64,000 nt of DNA from Actinomycetota bacterium (GTDB lineage: Bacteria > Actinomycetota > Acidimicrobiia > Acidimicrobiales > Ilumatobacteraceae), in assembly GCA_005788815.1 (NCBI GenBank), contig SYAZ01000002.1, positions 1 through 64,000 of the forward strand, read 5' to 3'. Below the pieces are notes generated by a model. The model did not search any database, was not told the DNA's origin, and saw only the letters and a list, made by a program, of their open reading frames with translations. Both the position numbers and the translations under genes were made by a program. Below are positions 28,309-36,914 of this stretch, in pieces (positions within the stretch are counted from its first letter, which is position 1; each line of letters starts with the position of its first letter).

Positions 28309-29670
28309 TTACGAATTCTTGATTCGTGCGGTGATGTCGGTGACAAGGTCGAAGGTCTGCTTGTCTTCGCGCATGAGGCGTTGGGTCTTGTCGACGGCAT
28401 GGATCACGGTGGTGTGGTCGCGGCCGCCGAAGAGGCGAGCAATGGCGGGGTAACTCAACTCGGTCATGTCGCGAAAGACGTACATGGCAATCTGGCGCGC
28501 AGATACCAACGGGCGCTGGCGAGACTTGCCTTTGAGGGCTTCAACACTGAATCCCATATATCCGGCAATTTCAGTGAGCATCTCTTCATCGGTGCGGTGC
28601 TTAGGGGCGGTGGCGGTCAGAAGGTCGGCCAGTTGAGTCTCGGCCATGGCAACGGTGGCGTCCTCGCGGGTGAGGTTGGCATAGGCCGTGACGCGAATAA
28701 GGGCGCCTTCAAGTTCACGAATGTTCGAGGTGATGTTGGAAGCGATGAACTCAAGAACGTCGGCTGGCAACGGGGTGTTGTCGCGCTCAGCCTTATTTCG
28801 CAAGATAGCGAGGCGGGTTTCAAGGTCTGGAGGCTGAATGTCGGTGATGAGGCCCCAACGGAAGCGGCCGCGAAGGCGATCTTCCAGGGTGGGGATGGCA
28901 TCTGGCATGCGGTCAGACGAGATAACAATCTGTTTGTTGGCTCCGTGGAGGGAGTTGAAGGTGTGGAAAAACTCCTCTTGGAGGCCTTCTTTTCCTTCCA
29001 TGAACTGAATGTCATCGATGAGCAAAACGTCCACGTCTCGGTAACGACGCTTGAAGGCTGCGGTGGTGTTTGTACGAATTGCGTCGACATATTCGTTCAA
29101 GAAAGTTTCGGTGGAGACATAGCGAACTTCGTAGTGCGCGTAGTGGTCGTGCACGTACCAACCGATGGCTTGCAAGAGGTGAGTTTTACCAAGTCCAGCT
29201 GAACCGTAAATGAACAGTGGGTTATACGAACGTGCAGGTGTCTCGGCAACGCGAAGTGCGGCAGCAAGAGCGAATTGGTTTGATGCACCTTTCACGAAGT
29301 TGTCGAAGGTATAACGAGGGTTGAGACCAACAGCCAAACCCTTGCCACTATTGGCTTTTACAGGGATTGTGTCGACGGTAGGCGCATCGACCAAGACAGC
29401 ATCGTTTTCAACAGATGGCTGGATATCGCTGATCTCGATAATGAGTTCGCGATCGCTTTCGCCGATCTCGTCGAGCGCGTCAATGACCAGCGGGCGATAA
29501 CGAGTGACAATGCGATCACGTACGTGAGCGTTCGGAACTTGCAGGCGTAATGATTCATCGTCACTTGTGAGTGCGACAACATCGTTGAAAGTGGAGTACC
29601 AAACACCTTCGGAGACTTGAGCTTTAAGGAGTTGTGCTGTTGCATTCCACACGGCTTCGTGATTGTTCAT
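28309..29670 (-). CDS. dnaA: Chromosomal replication initiator DnaA
   Basis: NPRYTFDNFVKGASNQFA, GSAGLGKTHLLQAIG, LLIDDIQFMEGKEG, C-terminal GGRDHTTVIHAVDKTQRLM. Confidence 0.98.
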   Translation of the reverse strand: MNNHEAVWNATAQLLKAQVSEGVWYSTFNDVVALTSDDESLRLQVPNAHVRDRIVTRYRPLVIDALDEIGESDRELIIEISDIQPSVENDAVLVDAPTVDTIPVKANSGKGLAVGLNPRYTFDNFVKGASNQFALAAALRVAETPARSYNPLFIYGSAGLGKTHLLQAIGWYVHDHYAHYEVRYVSTETFLNEYVDAIRTNTTAAFKRRYRDVDVLLIDDIQFMEGKEGLQEEFFHTFNSLHGANKQIVISSDRMPDAIPTLEDRLRGRFRWGLITDIQPPDLETRLAILRNKAERDNTPLPADVLEFIASNITSNIRELEGALIRVTAYANLTREDATVAMAETQLADLLTATAPKHRTDEEMLTEIAGYMGFSVEALKGKSRQRPLVSARQIAMYVFRDMTELSYPAIARLFGGRDHTTVIHAVDKTQRLMREDKQTFDLVTDITARIKNS

Positions 29671-29800
29671 TTCCGCCTCCTAAAGTCTCGTCCACAGCAC
29701 TATCCACAGGGTGTGGACGACTGGCTAGCAGATGTTGCTAGGGAATGTGACCGTAGCAGGAACTGTGGATATCCAAAAAATGAACCGGCCCCCGGCTTTG
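29671..29800. other. dnaA-rpmH intergenic DnaA-box cluster, candidate oriC
   Basis: TCGTCCACA (29688-29696), CTATCCACA (29700-29708), TGTGGACGA (29712-29720), TGTGGATAT (29764-29772), each 1-2 mismatches from TTATNCACA. Confidence 0.55.
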
Positions 29801-29930
29801 AGGGGGTGGGTATGTGTGGCGTCGGTCGCGCGCACCGTTAGCCTGTGGAGGTTGTTCGTCTCGTGCCGCTGGCACAGGAATAACCCCATAGTCCGCGCTC
29901 CCCAAAGGAGCTTGCCCCATAGGAGGCGCC

Positions 29931-30065
29931 ATGAAGCGCACCTTTCAGCCAAATAACCGACGCAAAGCACGTAAGCACGGTTTCCGTGCACGTATGAGCA
30001 CCCGCGCAGGACGCGCCATCTTGAAGTCGCGTCGGGCTAAGGGCCGTCACCGCCTCAGCGCTTGA
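29931..30065 (+). CDS. rpmH: 50S ribosomal protein bL34 (missing from ORF track)
   Basis: [44 protein letters not shown] preceded by AGGAGGCGCC. Confidence 0.97.
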   Translation: MKRTFQPNNRRKARKHGFRARMSTRAGRAILKSRRAKGRHRLSA

Positions 30066-30388
30066 TCGGCCGCATCCAGAGTCGCTCGGCCTTTGTTCGC
30101 ATCCGCGAAGAAGGTCGCCATGTCCGCTCCGGTCCCCTGTCGTGCACCATGTTGCTTGATTCCTCGCTTCTCGAACCCCAAGTGGGCTACGCCTTAGGGC
30201 GCAGCTTCGGGTCTGCCGTGCGCCGTAACCGTTTGCGCCGCCAAATGCGTGAGGTGTTGCGTCTTCGCCCCACCCCTTTGGCCCCTGGTATGTATGTGTT
30301 TGGTGCTTCTCCCAGAGCCAATGGCCTTGCCTATGCCGATGTGGAACGCCACATGGAATCACTGATTGCAAAGGGCCAAGCCCAATGA
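30062..30388 (+). CDS. rnpA: Ribonuclease P protein component
   Basis: Position after rpm[30 protein letters not shown] start overlaps the rpmH stop. Confidence 0.9.
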   Translation: MIGRIQSRSAFVRIREEGRHVRSGPLSCTMLLDSSLLEPQVGYALGRSFGSAVRRNRLRRQMREVLRLRPTPLAPGMYVFGASPRANGLAYADVERHMESLIAKGQAQ

Positions 30389-30645
30389 CCCAGTCGACAT
30401 CCCTCACCTCTTTCACAAAGCCACAAAGTCTAATGATGAAGGCAATCCGCTTTTATCAAGTAGCACGCCAAGGCCACATTTCGCCCTGTCGCTTTTACCC
30501 TTCGTGTTCTCATTACGCCGAGGAAGCCATTGGTACACATGGTTCTGCACGCGGTTTGTGGCTCACCACCCGTCGCCTCTTGCGGTGTCGCCCATTCGGA
30601 CCTTCCGGATTTGACCCCGTCCCACCCCCCAAAGGGCACGCCTAG
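30385..30645 (+). CDS. yidD: YidD membrane protein insertion efficiency factor
   Basis: [61 protein letters not shown]. Confidence 0.95.
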   Translation: MTQSTSLTSFTKPQSLMMKAIRFYQVARQGHISPCRFYPSCSHYAEEAIGTHGSARGLWLTTRRLLRCRPFGPSGFDPVPPPKGHA

Positions 30646-30657
30646 AAAGGGCTCACC

Positions 30658-31587
30658 ATGTTTCAACCATTTGCCTGGCTCATCGACACCTTCTACGGAT
30701 GGACACATAACTACGCCATTGCTGTAGGCCTGGTGGCTTTGGCCATCATGTTGCTCATCACCCCGCTCACATTGAAGAGCACCAAGGGAATGCTGGAAAT
30801 GCAACGTTTGCAGCCCGAGATGAAAAAGCTGCAGAACCAGTACAAGGGTGATCGCCAGCGTCTCAACGAAGAGATGATGAAGCTCTATCAGGAGCACAAA
30901 GTCAACCCATTGGCCTCGTGTTTGCCTTTGTTGGCGCAGATGCCCGTGTTCATCATCATGTTCCAAGTGTTGAACGGCCTGACCCGTAAGGGCGCCGACG
31001 GCACTTTCGACCCGAAGCACCTTGAGTCGGGCTCGCAACTGTACGACGCCCTCGATGGTGCCACGAGGATGATGTCTTTTGGGCTTGATCTTGCAATTAC
31101 CCCACAAAACGCCATGAAGGCCGACTTTGTGAGTGGTATTTGGTACGCGCTTCTCGTAGTGATTTTGGGCGGGCTTTTCCTTGTGCAACAGCGCATGGTT
31201 GCTAGCCGCACCCCATCAAACGCGGGAATGTCTCCCGTGCAGGCAAAGATCATGCAGTACATGCCTGTGGCATTTGCACTGTTCCAAGTGTTCTTGCCCA
31301 CCAGTTTGGTCGTGTATTACATGACCCAAACCGTTGTGCGCATTGTGCAACAGGGCTACATCACGCGCCGCTTCTACGGAGAAGATGGTCTGGGGCGTCA
31401 AGCACAGGCTGCAAGCGCGAAGGCGCGCGACCTGAAGGACGAAGACGCTAAACCAAGCAAGCAGAAGAACGAACAATCGCAAGCACCCGCTCCTATTCAG
31501 AGCAAGAGGGTGACACCCAGCAAGAACAGGCCGACCCCTAGTGGAAAGCCGTCTCGCCCGGTTCCCCCCAGCAAGCGAAACAAGTAA
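30658..31587 (+). CDS. yidC: YidC/Oxa1 family membrane insertase
   Basis: NYAIAVGLVALAIMLLITPLTLKSTKGMLEMQRLQPEMKKLQNQYKGDRQRLNEEMMKLY; NPLASCLPLLAQMPVFIIMF. Confidence 0.95.
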   Translation: MFQPFAWLIDTFYGWTHNYAIAVGLVALAIMLLITPLTLKSTKGMLEMQRLQPEMKKLQNQYKGDRQRLNEEMMKLYQEHKVNPLASCLPLLAQMPVFIIMFQVLNGLTRKGADGTFDPKHLESGSQLYDALDGATRMMSFGLDLAITPQNAMKADFVSGIWYALLVVILGGLFLVQQRMVASRTPSNAGMSPVQAKIMQYMPVAFALFQVFLPTSLVVYYMTQTVVRIVQQGYITRRFYGEDGLGRQAQAASAKARDLKDEDAKPSKQKNEQSQAPAPIQSKRVTPSKNRPTPSGKPSRPVPPSKRNK

Positions 31588-31631
31588 CGCCGGGGTCGCC
31601 CGCGCACAACAACATAAAAGATGAGGTCATC

Positions 31632-32435
31632 ATGGAATGGGTAGAAACAACAGGAAACACACTCGAAGAGGCCAAAGAGGCCGCACTCGATCAGTTGGGT
31701 GTCGCTGAAGACGATGCCGAATTCGAGGTCGTCGACGAGCCAAAGGCAGGCCTGTTTGGTCGCACCCGCGGCGAAGCACGCGTGCGTGCACGGGTTCGCC
31801 CAGCAACACCACGCGGCAATCAGGAGCGTCGCCCCCGCAAGGAAAAGGGTGGCGAGAAGTCAGGCGAGCGTCGTGAGTCAAAGCCACGTGGCGAAGGACA
31901 AGAGCGTCGCCCTCGCCCACCACGCGAAGAACGCCCACCGCGCGAGCCACGTGAGCCCCGCGAGAAGGTAGAAGTGGACCCAGCAATTGTTGGTGAAGCA
32001 GCAGCCGAATTCTTGACCGGTCTCGTGACAGCCTTTGGCACCACGGGTTCTGTCTCTGTCAGCCGCGAGGAAGACGAGATCGAAGTGCGTGTCGACGGCA
32101 CCGAGCTTGGTCTCATGGTTGGCCCTGGTGGAGCAACATTGTTGGCCATCCAAGACCTCACCCGCGTGGCTAGCCAGCGTCGCCTCGGCGATCAGGACAC
32201 TCGTTTGCGTATCGATATCGCCGGTTATCGCGAGCGTCGTCGTGAAGCCTTGACCCGCTTTGCCCTCAAAGTGGCAGCAGAAGTCAAGGAAACAGGCTCA
32301 TCTCGCATGCTTGAACCAATGACATCAGCTGATCGCAAGATCGTTCATGACTCGTTGACTGAAGTTGAAGGCATCACCACACGTTCCGAAGGCGAAGATC
32401 CTCGCCGTCGCGTCGTGGTTGAACCAGCCGAATAA
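31632..32435 (+). CDS. Jag/KhpB-like R3H-KH RNA-binding protein
   Basis: Jag-N EWVETTGNTLEEAKEAALDQLGVAEDDAEFEVVDEPKAGLFG; KH and R3H (LEPMTSADRKIVHDSLTEVEGITTRSEGEDPRRRVVV); charged Arg/Glu/Pro linker. Confidence 0.92.
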   Translation: MEWVETTGNTLEEAKEAALDQLGVAEDDAEFEVVDEPKAGLFGRTRGEARVRARVRPATPRGNQERRPRKEKGGEKSGERRESKPRGEGQERRPRPPREERPPREPREPREKVEVDPAIVGEAAAEFLTGLVTAFGTTGSVSVSREEDEIEVRVDGTELGLMVGPGGATLLAIQDLTRVASQRRLGDQDTRLRIDIAGYRERRREALTRFALKVAAEVKETGSSRMLEPMTSADRKIVHDSLTEVEGITTRSEGEDPRRRVVVEPAE

Positions 32436-32444
32436 CCGTATGCG

Positions 32445-33032
32445 GTGCTGTGGCATCGCTACTCTCAATGGCAGATGACTGCCTCACGCAAGACCCTTGA
32501 AGATGTGCTTCTGGCTGCTCAACGCCTAGGAACATTGGGTGATCGCCCCATTCCTGAGGTAATTGAGCACGCCCGCTATTTCGTGCAGGCACTTGAAGGC
32601 GTGACGGGATGCGTGGCAGATATTGGTACAGGAGCCGGAGTGCCTGGCTTGGTGATAGCCGTCGACCGTCCCGATCTAGACATGGTGCTGGTTGATCGGC
32701 GCGAAAACCGGATGGATGAACTGTCTCGCGGCGTCGCCTCGATGGGATTGTCGGACCGAGTGCGAGTGCTGATTGAAGATGTGGAAACCATGGGAAGCTC
32801 CCTTAAGCACGCCGCACAATTCGATGCAGTGGTGTGTCGAGGGTTTGGTCCACCCGACCTCACGGCGAGGCTCGCTCGAGCCCTCCTAAAAAACGGAGGA
32901 AGGCTAGTGGTGTCAGAACCACCCCTTTTTGACCCTTCTCGATGGCCCGAAGACCTCCTCCAGAGGACCCATTTTGGGGCCCCGGAATACCTCCAGGGCG
33001 TAGTAGTCCTGACTGCAACCCCTGAAAAATAA
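32445..33032 (+). CDS. rsmG: 16S rRNA (guanine527-N7)-methyltransferase RsmG
   Basis: VADIGTGAGVPGLVIAVDRPDLDMVLVDRRENRMDEL; jag-rsmG-parA synteny. Confidence 0.9.
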   Translation: MLWHRYSQWQMTASRKTLEDVLLAAQRLGTLGDRPIPEVIEHARYFVQALEGVTGCVADIGTGAGVPGLVIAVDRPDLDMVLVDRRENRMDELSRGVASMGLSDRVRVLIEDVETMGSSLKHAAQFDAVVCRGFGPPDLTARLARALLKNGGRLVVSEPPLFDPSRWPEDLLQRTHFGAPEYLQGVVVLTATPEK

Positions 33033-33043
33033 GGACTCCATAA

Positions 33044-33141
33044 TGTTTCACGTGAAACATGGGCGAGAGTAAAAACCTTCAGATGTTTCACGTGAAACAT
33101 TCCCCGACAGGCCCTCCTGATGAGATGTTCCACGTGAAACA
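33044..33141. promoter_or_regulatory. parS cluster: TGTTTCACGTGAAACA at 33044-33059 and 33084-33099, TGTTCCACGTGAAACA at 33126-33141
   Basis: Exact match (x2) and single-mismatch match (x1) to the universal parS palindrome, upstream of parAB. Confidence 0.97.
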
Positions 33142-33228
33142 TGTAGTCCTATCCACCAGTTTTCCACAGGCCGCACCTATGATGACGGGTATCGCATCCC
33201 ATTGCTGTCGAGCAGGAGAGAGAATTCC

Positions 33229-34023
33229 ATGAACGGTTCTGACACGGTTGTCTTGGCCATTTCGCTCCAAAAGGGCGGTGTGGGCAAAACCACAACGGCC
33301 ATCAACTTAGGTGCTGCACTGGCCGAGTTGGGCTTTCGAACATTGATTATCGACCTTGACCCTCAAGGCAATGCATCCTCTGGGCTCGGCATTCACCCCC
33401 CTGACGATGCGCCCACAATCGCTGATGTCTTGCGTCGCGAGGAAACCCTTGACTCCATTGTGGAACCAACGGCCGAGAAGAACTTGTTTGTTGCTCCGGC
33501 GCCAACTGGCCAGATGTTGGCCGAAGTGGAAGCTCAATTAGTAGCCGAGATGTTCCCGCAGCCACGCCTGAAGGATGCTATCGACGCGGTGCGCGATGAT
33601 TGGGATTACATCTTGATGGACTGCCCTCCTACCCTGGGTCGCCTTACTGTCAATGCGTTCATGGCAGCTGATGCCATCTTGGCTCCCGTGCAGTGCCAAT
33701 ACTTTGCACTTGAAGGCTTGCGTGATCTCAGCGAAGTGGTGAAGCAAGTACGTGCCGCGCTGAACCCGGACCTTGAAATTGCCCATTATCTATTGACGAT
33801 GAGCGAAGGAACCAAGAAATTGTCGCAAGAAGTAGAGAGCGAATTGCGCAATGCCTTCGGCAAAAAAGTATTTAATGCTGTTATTCCGTACAACGTCAAA
33901 CTCGCCGAGGCACCATCTATGCAGCACAGTGTTTTGAAGCACGCCAGTACATCAAAAGGCGCAAAGGCATATCGTGCAGTAGCAAAGGAGTTGAGTAATG
34001 GCCGAAAAGCGAAAACTAGGTAG
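33229..34023 (+). CDS. parA: Chromosome partitioning ATPase ParA
   Basis: QKGGVGKTTTAINLGAALAELGFRTLIIDLDPQGNAS; ATG at 33229 preferred. Confidence 0.96.
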   Translation: MNGSDTVVLAISLQKGGVGKTTTAINLGAALAELGFRTLIIDLDPQGNASSGLGIHPPDDAPTIADVLRREETLDSIVEPTAEKNLFVAPAPTGQMLAEVEAQLVAEMFPQPRLKDAIDAVRDDWDYILMDCPPTLGRLTVNAFMAADAILAPVQCQYFALEGLRDLSEVVKQVRAALNPDLEIAHYLLTMSEGTKKLSQEVESELRNAFGKKVFNAVIPYNVKLAEAPSMQHSVLKHASTSKGAKAYRAVAKELSNGRKAKTR

Positions 34024-34936
34024 GGGATTATCCACTCTCATTCCTACTGAGAGAACTGAAAAGCCCGCGGAGCCTGCAACGGCTGCACCGGCAACACCAC
34101 GAGCCGCACCAGCAGAAGAACTGCCTGCATCTGCCTTGCGCGACGTTGCTATCGATGCCATCGTGCCAAACCCACATCAGCCGCGTGTTCATTTCGATGA
34201 AGACTCGCTGAGCGATCTGGCCAAATCAATCAAAGAGATTGGCGTTCTTCAGCCTTTGTTGGTGCAAGAGACGTCACCAGGGAAATACCAACTTATTGCG
34301 GGTGAACGACGTTGGCGTGCAGCACAGCGGGCCAAGCTCGCTGTTGTGCCCGTGGTGGTGCGCAAGATCAGTGAACTGGGCTCGGTAGAACAAGCATTGG
34401 TGGAGAATCTTCACCGACAGGACCTCACCGCACTGGAAGAGGCATCGGCGTATCAACAACTGGCCGACGACTTCGACCTCACGCACGATCAGATTGCAAA
34501 GCGTGTGGGCAAGAACCGCACCACGATTACCAACGCGCTTCGTCTGCTGCAATTACCTGCCGCCGTGCAGGGGTACCTTGCCGATGGGCGATTGGCAGCG
34601 GGTCATGCACGGGCATTGCTGTCGTGCAGCGACACGAAAGTAATGGAACAACTGGCGGCCTCTGCTGTGGCCGAGGGTTGGTCGGTACGTGCTGTTGAAG
34701 TAGCTGTGAAAGAGGGAGTCTCTGCCAAGGGTAAGACCAACCCGGGCAAGGGAACCGGTGGTACTACGGGCATGAAGCCAGCTGGGCTATTGGAACTGGA
34801 GAATCTTTTGGCCGAGTTCCTTGACACCAAAGTGGGCGTCTCCATGAATGACAAACGCGGGCGTATCACCGTGGACTTTGCAGACCTCATCGATCTCGAG
34901 CGAATTTATCGCCGAATGGTCGAGGGAATAGAGTAA
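33998..34936 (+). CDS. parB: Chromosome partitioning protein ParB
   Basis: IVPNPHQPRVHFDEDSLSDLAKSIKEIGVLQPLLVQ, YQLIAGERRWRAAQRA, VGKNRTTITNALRLLQLP. Confidence 0.96.
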   Translation: MAEKRKLGRGLSTLIPTERTEKPAEPATAAPATPRAAPAEELPASALRDVAIDAIVPNPHQPRVHFDEDSLSDLAKSIKEIGVLQPLLVQETSPGKYQLIAGERRWRAAQRAKLAVVPVVVRKISELGSVEQALVENLHRQDLTALEEASAYQQLADDFDLTHDQIAKRVGKNRTTITNALRLLQLPAAVQGYLADGRLAAGHARALLSCSDTKVMEQLAASAVAEGWSVRAVEVAVKEGVSAKGKTNPGKGTGGTTGMKPAGLLELENLLAEFLDTKVGVSMNDKRGRITVDFADLIDLERIYRRMVEGIE

Positions 34937-35039
34937 AAACAACTTAAATTACGACGGTGTAGTTATCCACAAAACACTCACTCTCAACTGTGCGTTTAAG
35001 GTTGAATGTTATGCACACCTGTGGATTGGTTGTGGATAA
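34937..35039. promoter_or_regulatory. DnaA-box cluster in convergent intergenic region: TTATCCACA 34963-34971, TTATGCACA 35009-35017, TGTGGATAA 35031-35039, near-match TGTGGATTG 35020-35028
   Basis: Direct reading; three sites match TTATNCACA exactly. Confidence 0.75.
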
Positions 35040-35978
35040 CTAGATCTCAGTAGCGGGATTCTCGCGCCATGCATCGAGCGCATCACAAATTGCTGTTGAA
35101 ACAGCATTTGTTTTCAATGACACCACTTCATGTGGCCCCATCGAACACAACACAGCGGTCATTCGTGTTTCACGCAACACCGGGTGACGCACACCAAGAG
35201 TCTGCACGTGTATCTCTGGCGCACGAGCAGAGATCGCAGCAGCAATCCGCAATGCAAGATTGCGACCACCCACACTGCAAAACGTTGGAACTTCGTAATA
35301 GTAAATAGTGCAGCCCGCATCATCGGTACTTTCACATCCGATGTACACATCAGCTTGATATGCATTTGCAGCTTTCGCCTGTTCTGATGCAGTGAAGTCA
35401 ACAGTGCTTGTCAGTGGGTGAGATTCTTTTGCACGACGAACAATTGCAGAGGCAAGTGGAGCACCACCAGTGAAATAACCAACCACTAGTCGAAGTGAAT
35501 CATTAACAACATCGTCTGATAACGCCAGACCTTCACGTACAACTGCAACACCCGGGCCATCCCCAGTTTGCGAACCCATACGCTTCAAAACATCAATGAA
35601 TTCGGGCGTACTGATGCCATTTCGTGGTGATCCAATATTTTCTTGAAACTCCGCAACAGCCTCCGAAGTCCGCGGACCATAGATGCCATCAACACGTCCA
35701 CAATCAAAACCGAGCCGATTGAGCAGTGATTGCAGACTTGCTACATCGTCACCACGAATGTTGGGAGAACGAAGAAACAACAATCGCTCACCAAGAGTCC
35801 AACTGGCTTCAATCAGTGATGACCACACTTGCTCATCACACTCACCAGTGGTAGATAGACCATATAAATCTTGAAATGCCAATAATGCGGCGTGTGTACG
35901 CGCGCAGAAAGTGGAGTCTTCGGCAGAACCCGGTGCAAGGAAACCTGCTGCGGACAAACGACGCTGCAGATCATGCAC
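35040..35978 (-). CDS. CwlM-like protein: two PG_binding_1 domains plus degenerate Amidase_3 fold
   Basis: LRSPNIRGDDVASLQSLLNRLGFDCGRVDGIYGPRTSEAVAEFQ; C-terminal IHVQTLGVRHPVLRETRMTAVLCSMGP aligns with Amidase_3 VLR..MPAVLVELGF but lacks catalytic residues; locus trxB-trxA-cwlM-parB. Confidence 0.75.
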   Translation of the reverse strand: MHDLQRRLSAAGFLAPGSAEDSTFCARTHAALLAFQDLYGLSTTGECDEQVWSSLIEASWTLGERLLFLRSPNIRGDDVASLQSLLNRLGFDCGRVDGIYGPRTSEAVAEFQENIGSPRNGISTPEFIDVLKRMGSQTGDGPGVAVVREGLALSDDVVNDSLRLVVGYFTGGAPLASAIVRRAKESHPLTSTVDFTASEQAKAANAYQADVYIGCESTDDAGCTIYYYEVPTFCSVGGRNLALRIAAAISARAPEIHVQTLGVRHPVLRETRMTAVLCSMGPHEVVSLKTNAVSTAICDALDAWRENPATEI

Positions 35979-36001
35979 CGCTGGTCCGCGGTGACCTGGC
36001 T

Positions 36002-36340
36002 TTATCGGGAAGCCGGAAGAAATGGGTTGAGCTCCTCGAGCATGCGACCCTTCGGCATCGCACCAACAATTTTTGTTTTGATTTCGCCCTCGGAGAACAA
36101 AAGCATGGTGGGAATACTCATGACATTGAAACGCCCAGCGATGTCACCGTGGTCATCGACATTGAGTTTCGCAATAACAATTTGGCCAGCCTTTTCGGCA
36201 GCGATTTGTTCGAGGATGGGTGCAATTTGCTTGCAAGGTCCACACCATTCGGCCCAGAAGTCCACCAAGATGGGAGTGTCTGAACTATTAACAATCTCGT
36301 CGAATGTTGCACTAGTGAGTGTGATGATTCCGTCAGCCAT
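36002..36340 (-). CDS. trxA: Thioredoxin
   Basis: PILVDFWAEWCGPCKQIAPILEQIA. Confidence 0.96.
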   Translation of the reverse strand: MADGIITLTSATFDEIVNSSDTPILVDFWAEWCGPCKQIAPILEQIAAEKAGQIVIAKLNVDDHGDIAGRFNVMSIPTMLLFSEGEIKTKIVGAMPKGRMLEELNPFLPASR

Positions 36341-36380
36341 AGCAGTACCTTTCGTTGTTTTCAGTGTAGTGCTGCGAGGT

Positions 36381-36908
36381 TCAAGAACTGTGAGGTAGGT
36401 AGGTACCTAACGCGTCGTTCAGTGTGATGGCAGAACCACCAATGACACTGATGCAGTCGGGGACAGCGGGCATAACAGCAACTAGGCATTCGGCAATGGC
36501 CGAAGGTTTGCCGGGCAGATTAATGATGAGGCTTGTTCCACGAATTCCTGCAGATTGGCGCGACAAGATGGCAGTGGGCACGATGTGTAGAGACACTTGA
36601 CGCATTAGCTCGCCAAAACCAGGCAACATTTTCTGGCAGATCGCTTCAGTGGCTTCGGGAGTTACATCGCGAAGTGCAGGACCGGTACCTCCGGTAGTGA
36701 CAATGAGACCGCATTGTTCAACGTCAGCCAACTCAACCAACGTGTCTGAGATGATTGATTGTTCGTCGGGAATCAATCGAGTGACGTACTCATACTCACT
36801 GGTGATGCAGGAATCGAGAAATGCGCAAATGGCAGGGATGCCTTTGTCTTCATAAACGCCCGTTGAGGCTCTGTCGGAGACAGCAACTACACCAATACGC
36901 GTCTTCAT
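36381..36908 (-). CDS. Mog/MoaB family molybdopterin adenylyltransferase-like
   Basis: GVVAVSDRASTGVYEDKGIPAICAFL, RLIPDEQSIISDTL, VTTGGTGPALRDVTPEAT, PGFGELMRQVSLHIVPTAILSRQSAGIRG; closely resembles E. coli Mog from memory. Confidence 0.9.
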   Translation of the reverse strand: MKTRIGVVAVSDRASTGVYEDKGIPAICAFLDSCITSEYEYVTRLIPDEQSIISDTLVELADVEQCGLIVTTGGTGPALRDVTPEATEAICQKMLPGFGELMRQVSLHIVPTAILSRQSAGIRGTSLIINLPGKPSAIAECLVAVMPAVPDCISVIGGSAITLNDALGTYLPHSS

Positions 36909-36914
36909 GATTGA

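Noticed and set aside
28297-29202. 301-aa plus ORF, Gly/Val rich
   Set aside because: Fully antisense to dnaA; no recognisable domain; composition consistent with opposite-strand codon bias
30430-31188. 252-aa minus ORF
   Set aside because: Antisense to yidD/yidC
32576-33142. 188-aa minus ORF with MFHVEH/MFHVKH/HVSRET repeats
   Set aside because: The peptide repeats are the translated parS palindromes; the rest is antisense to rsmG
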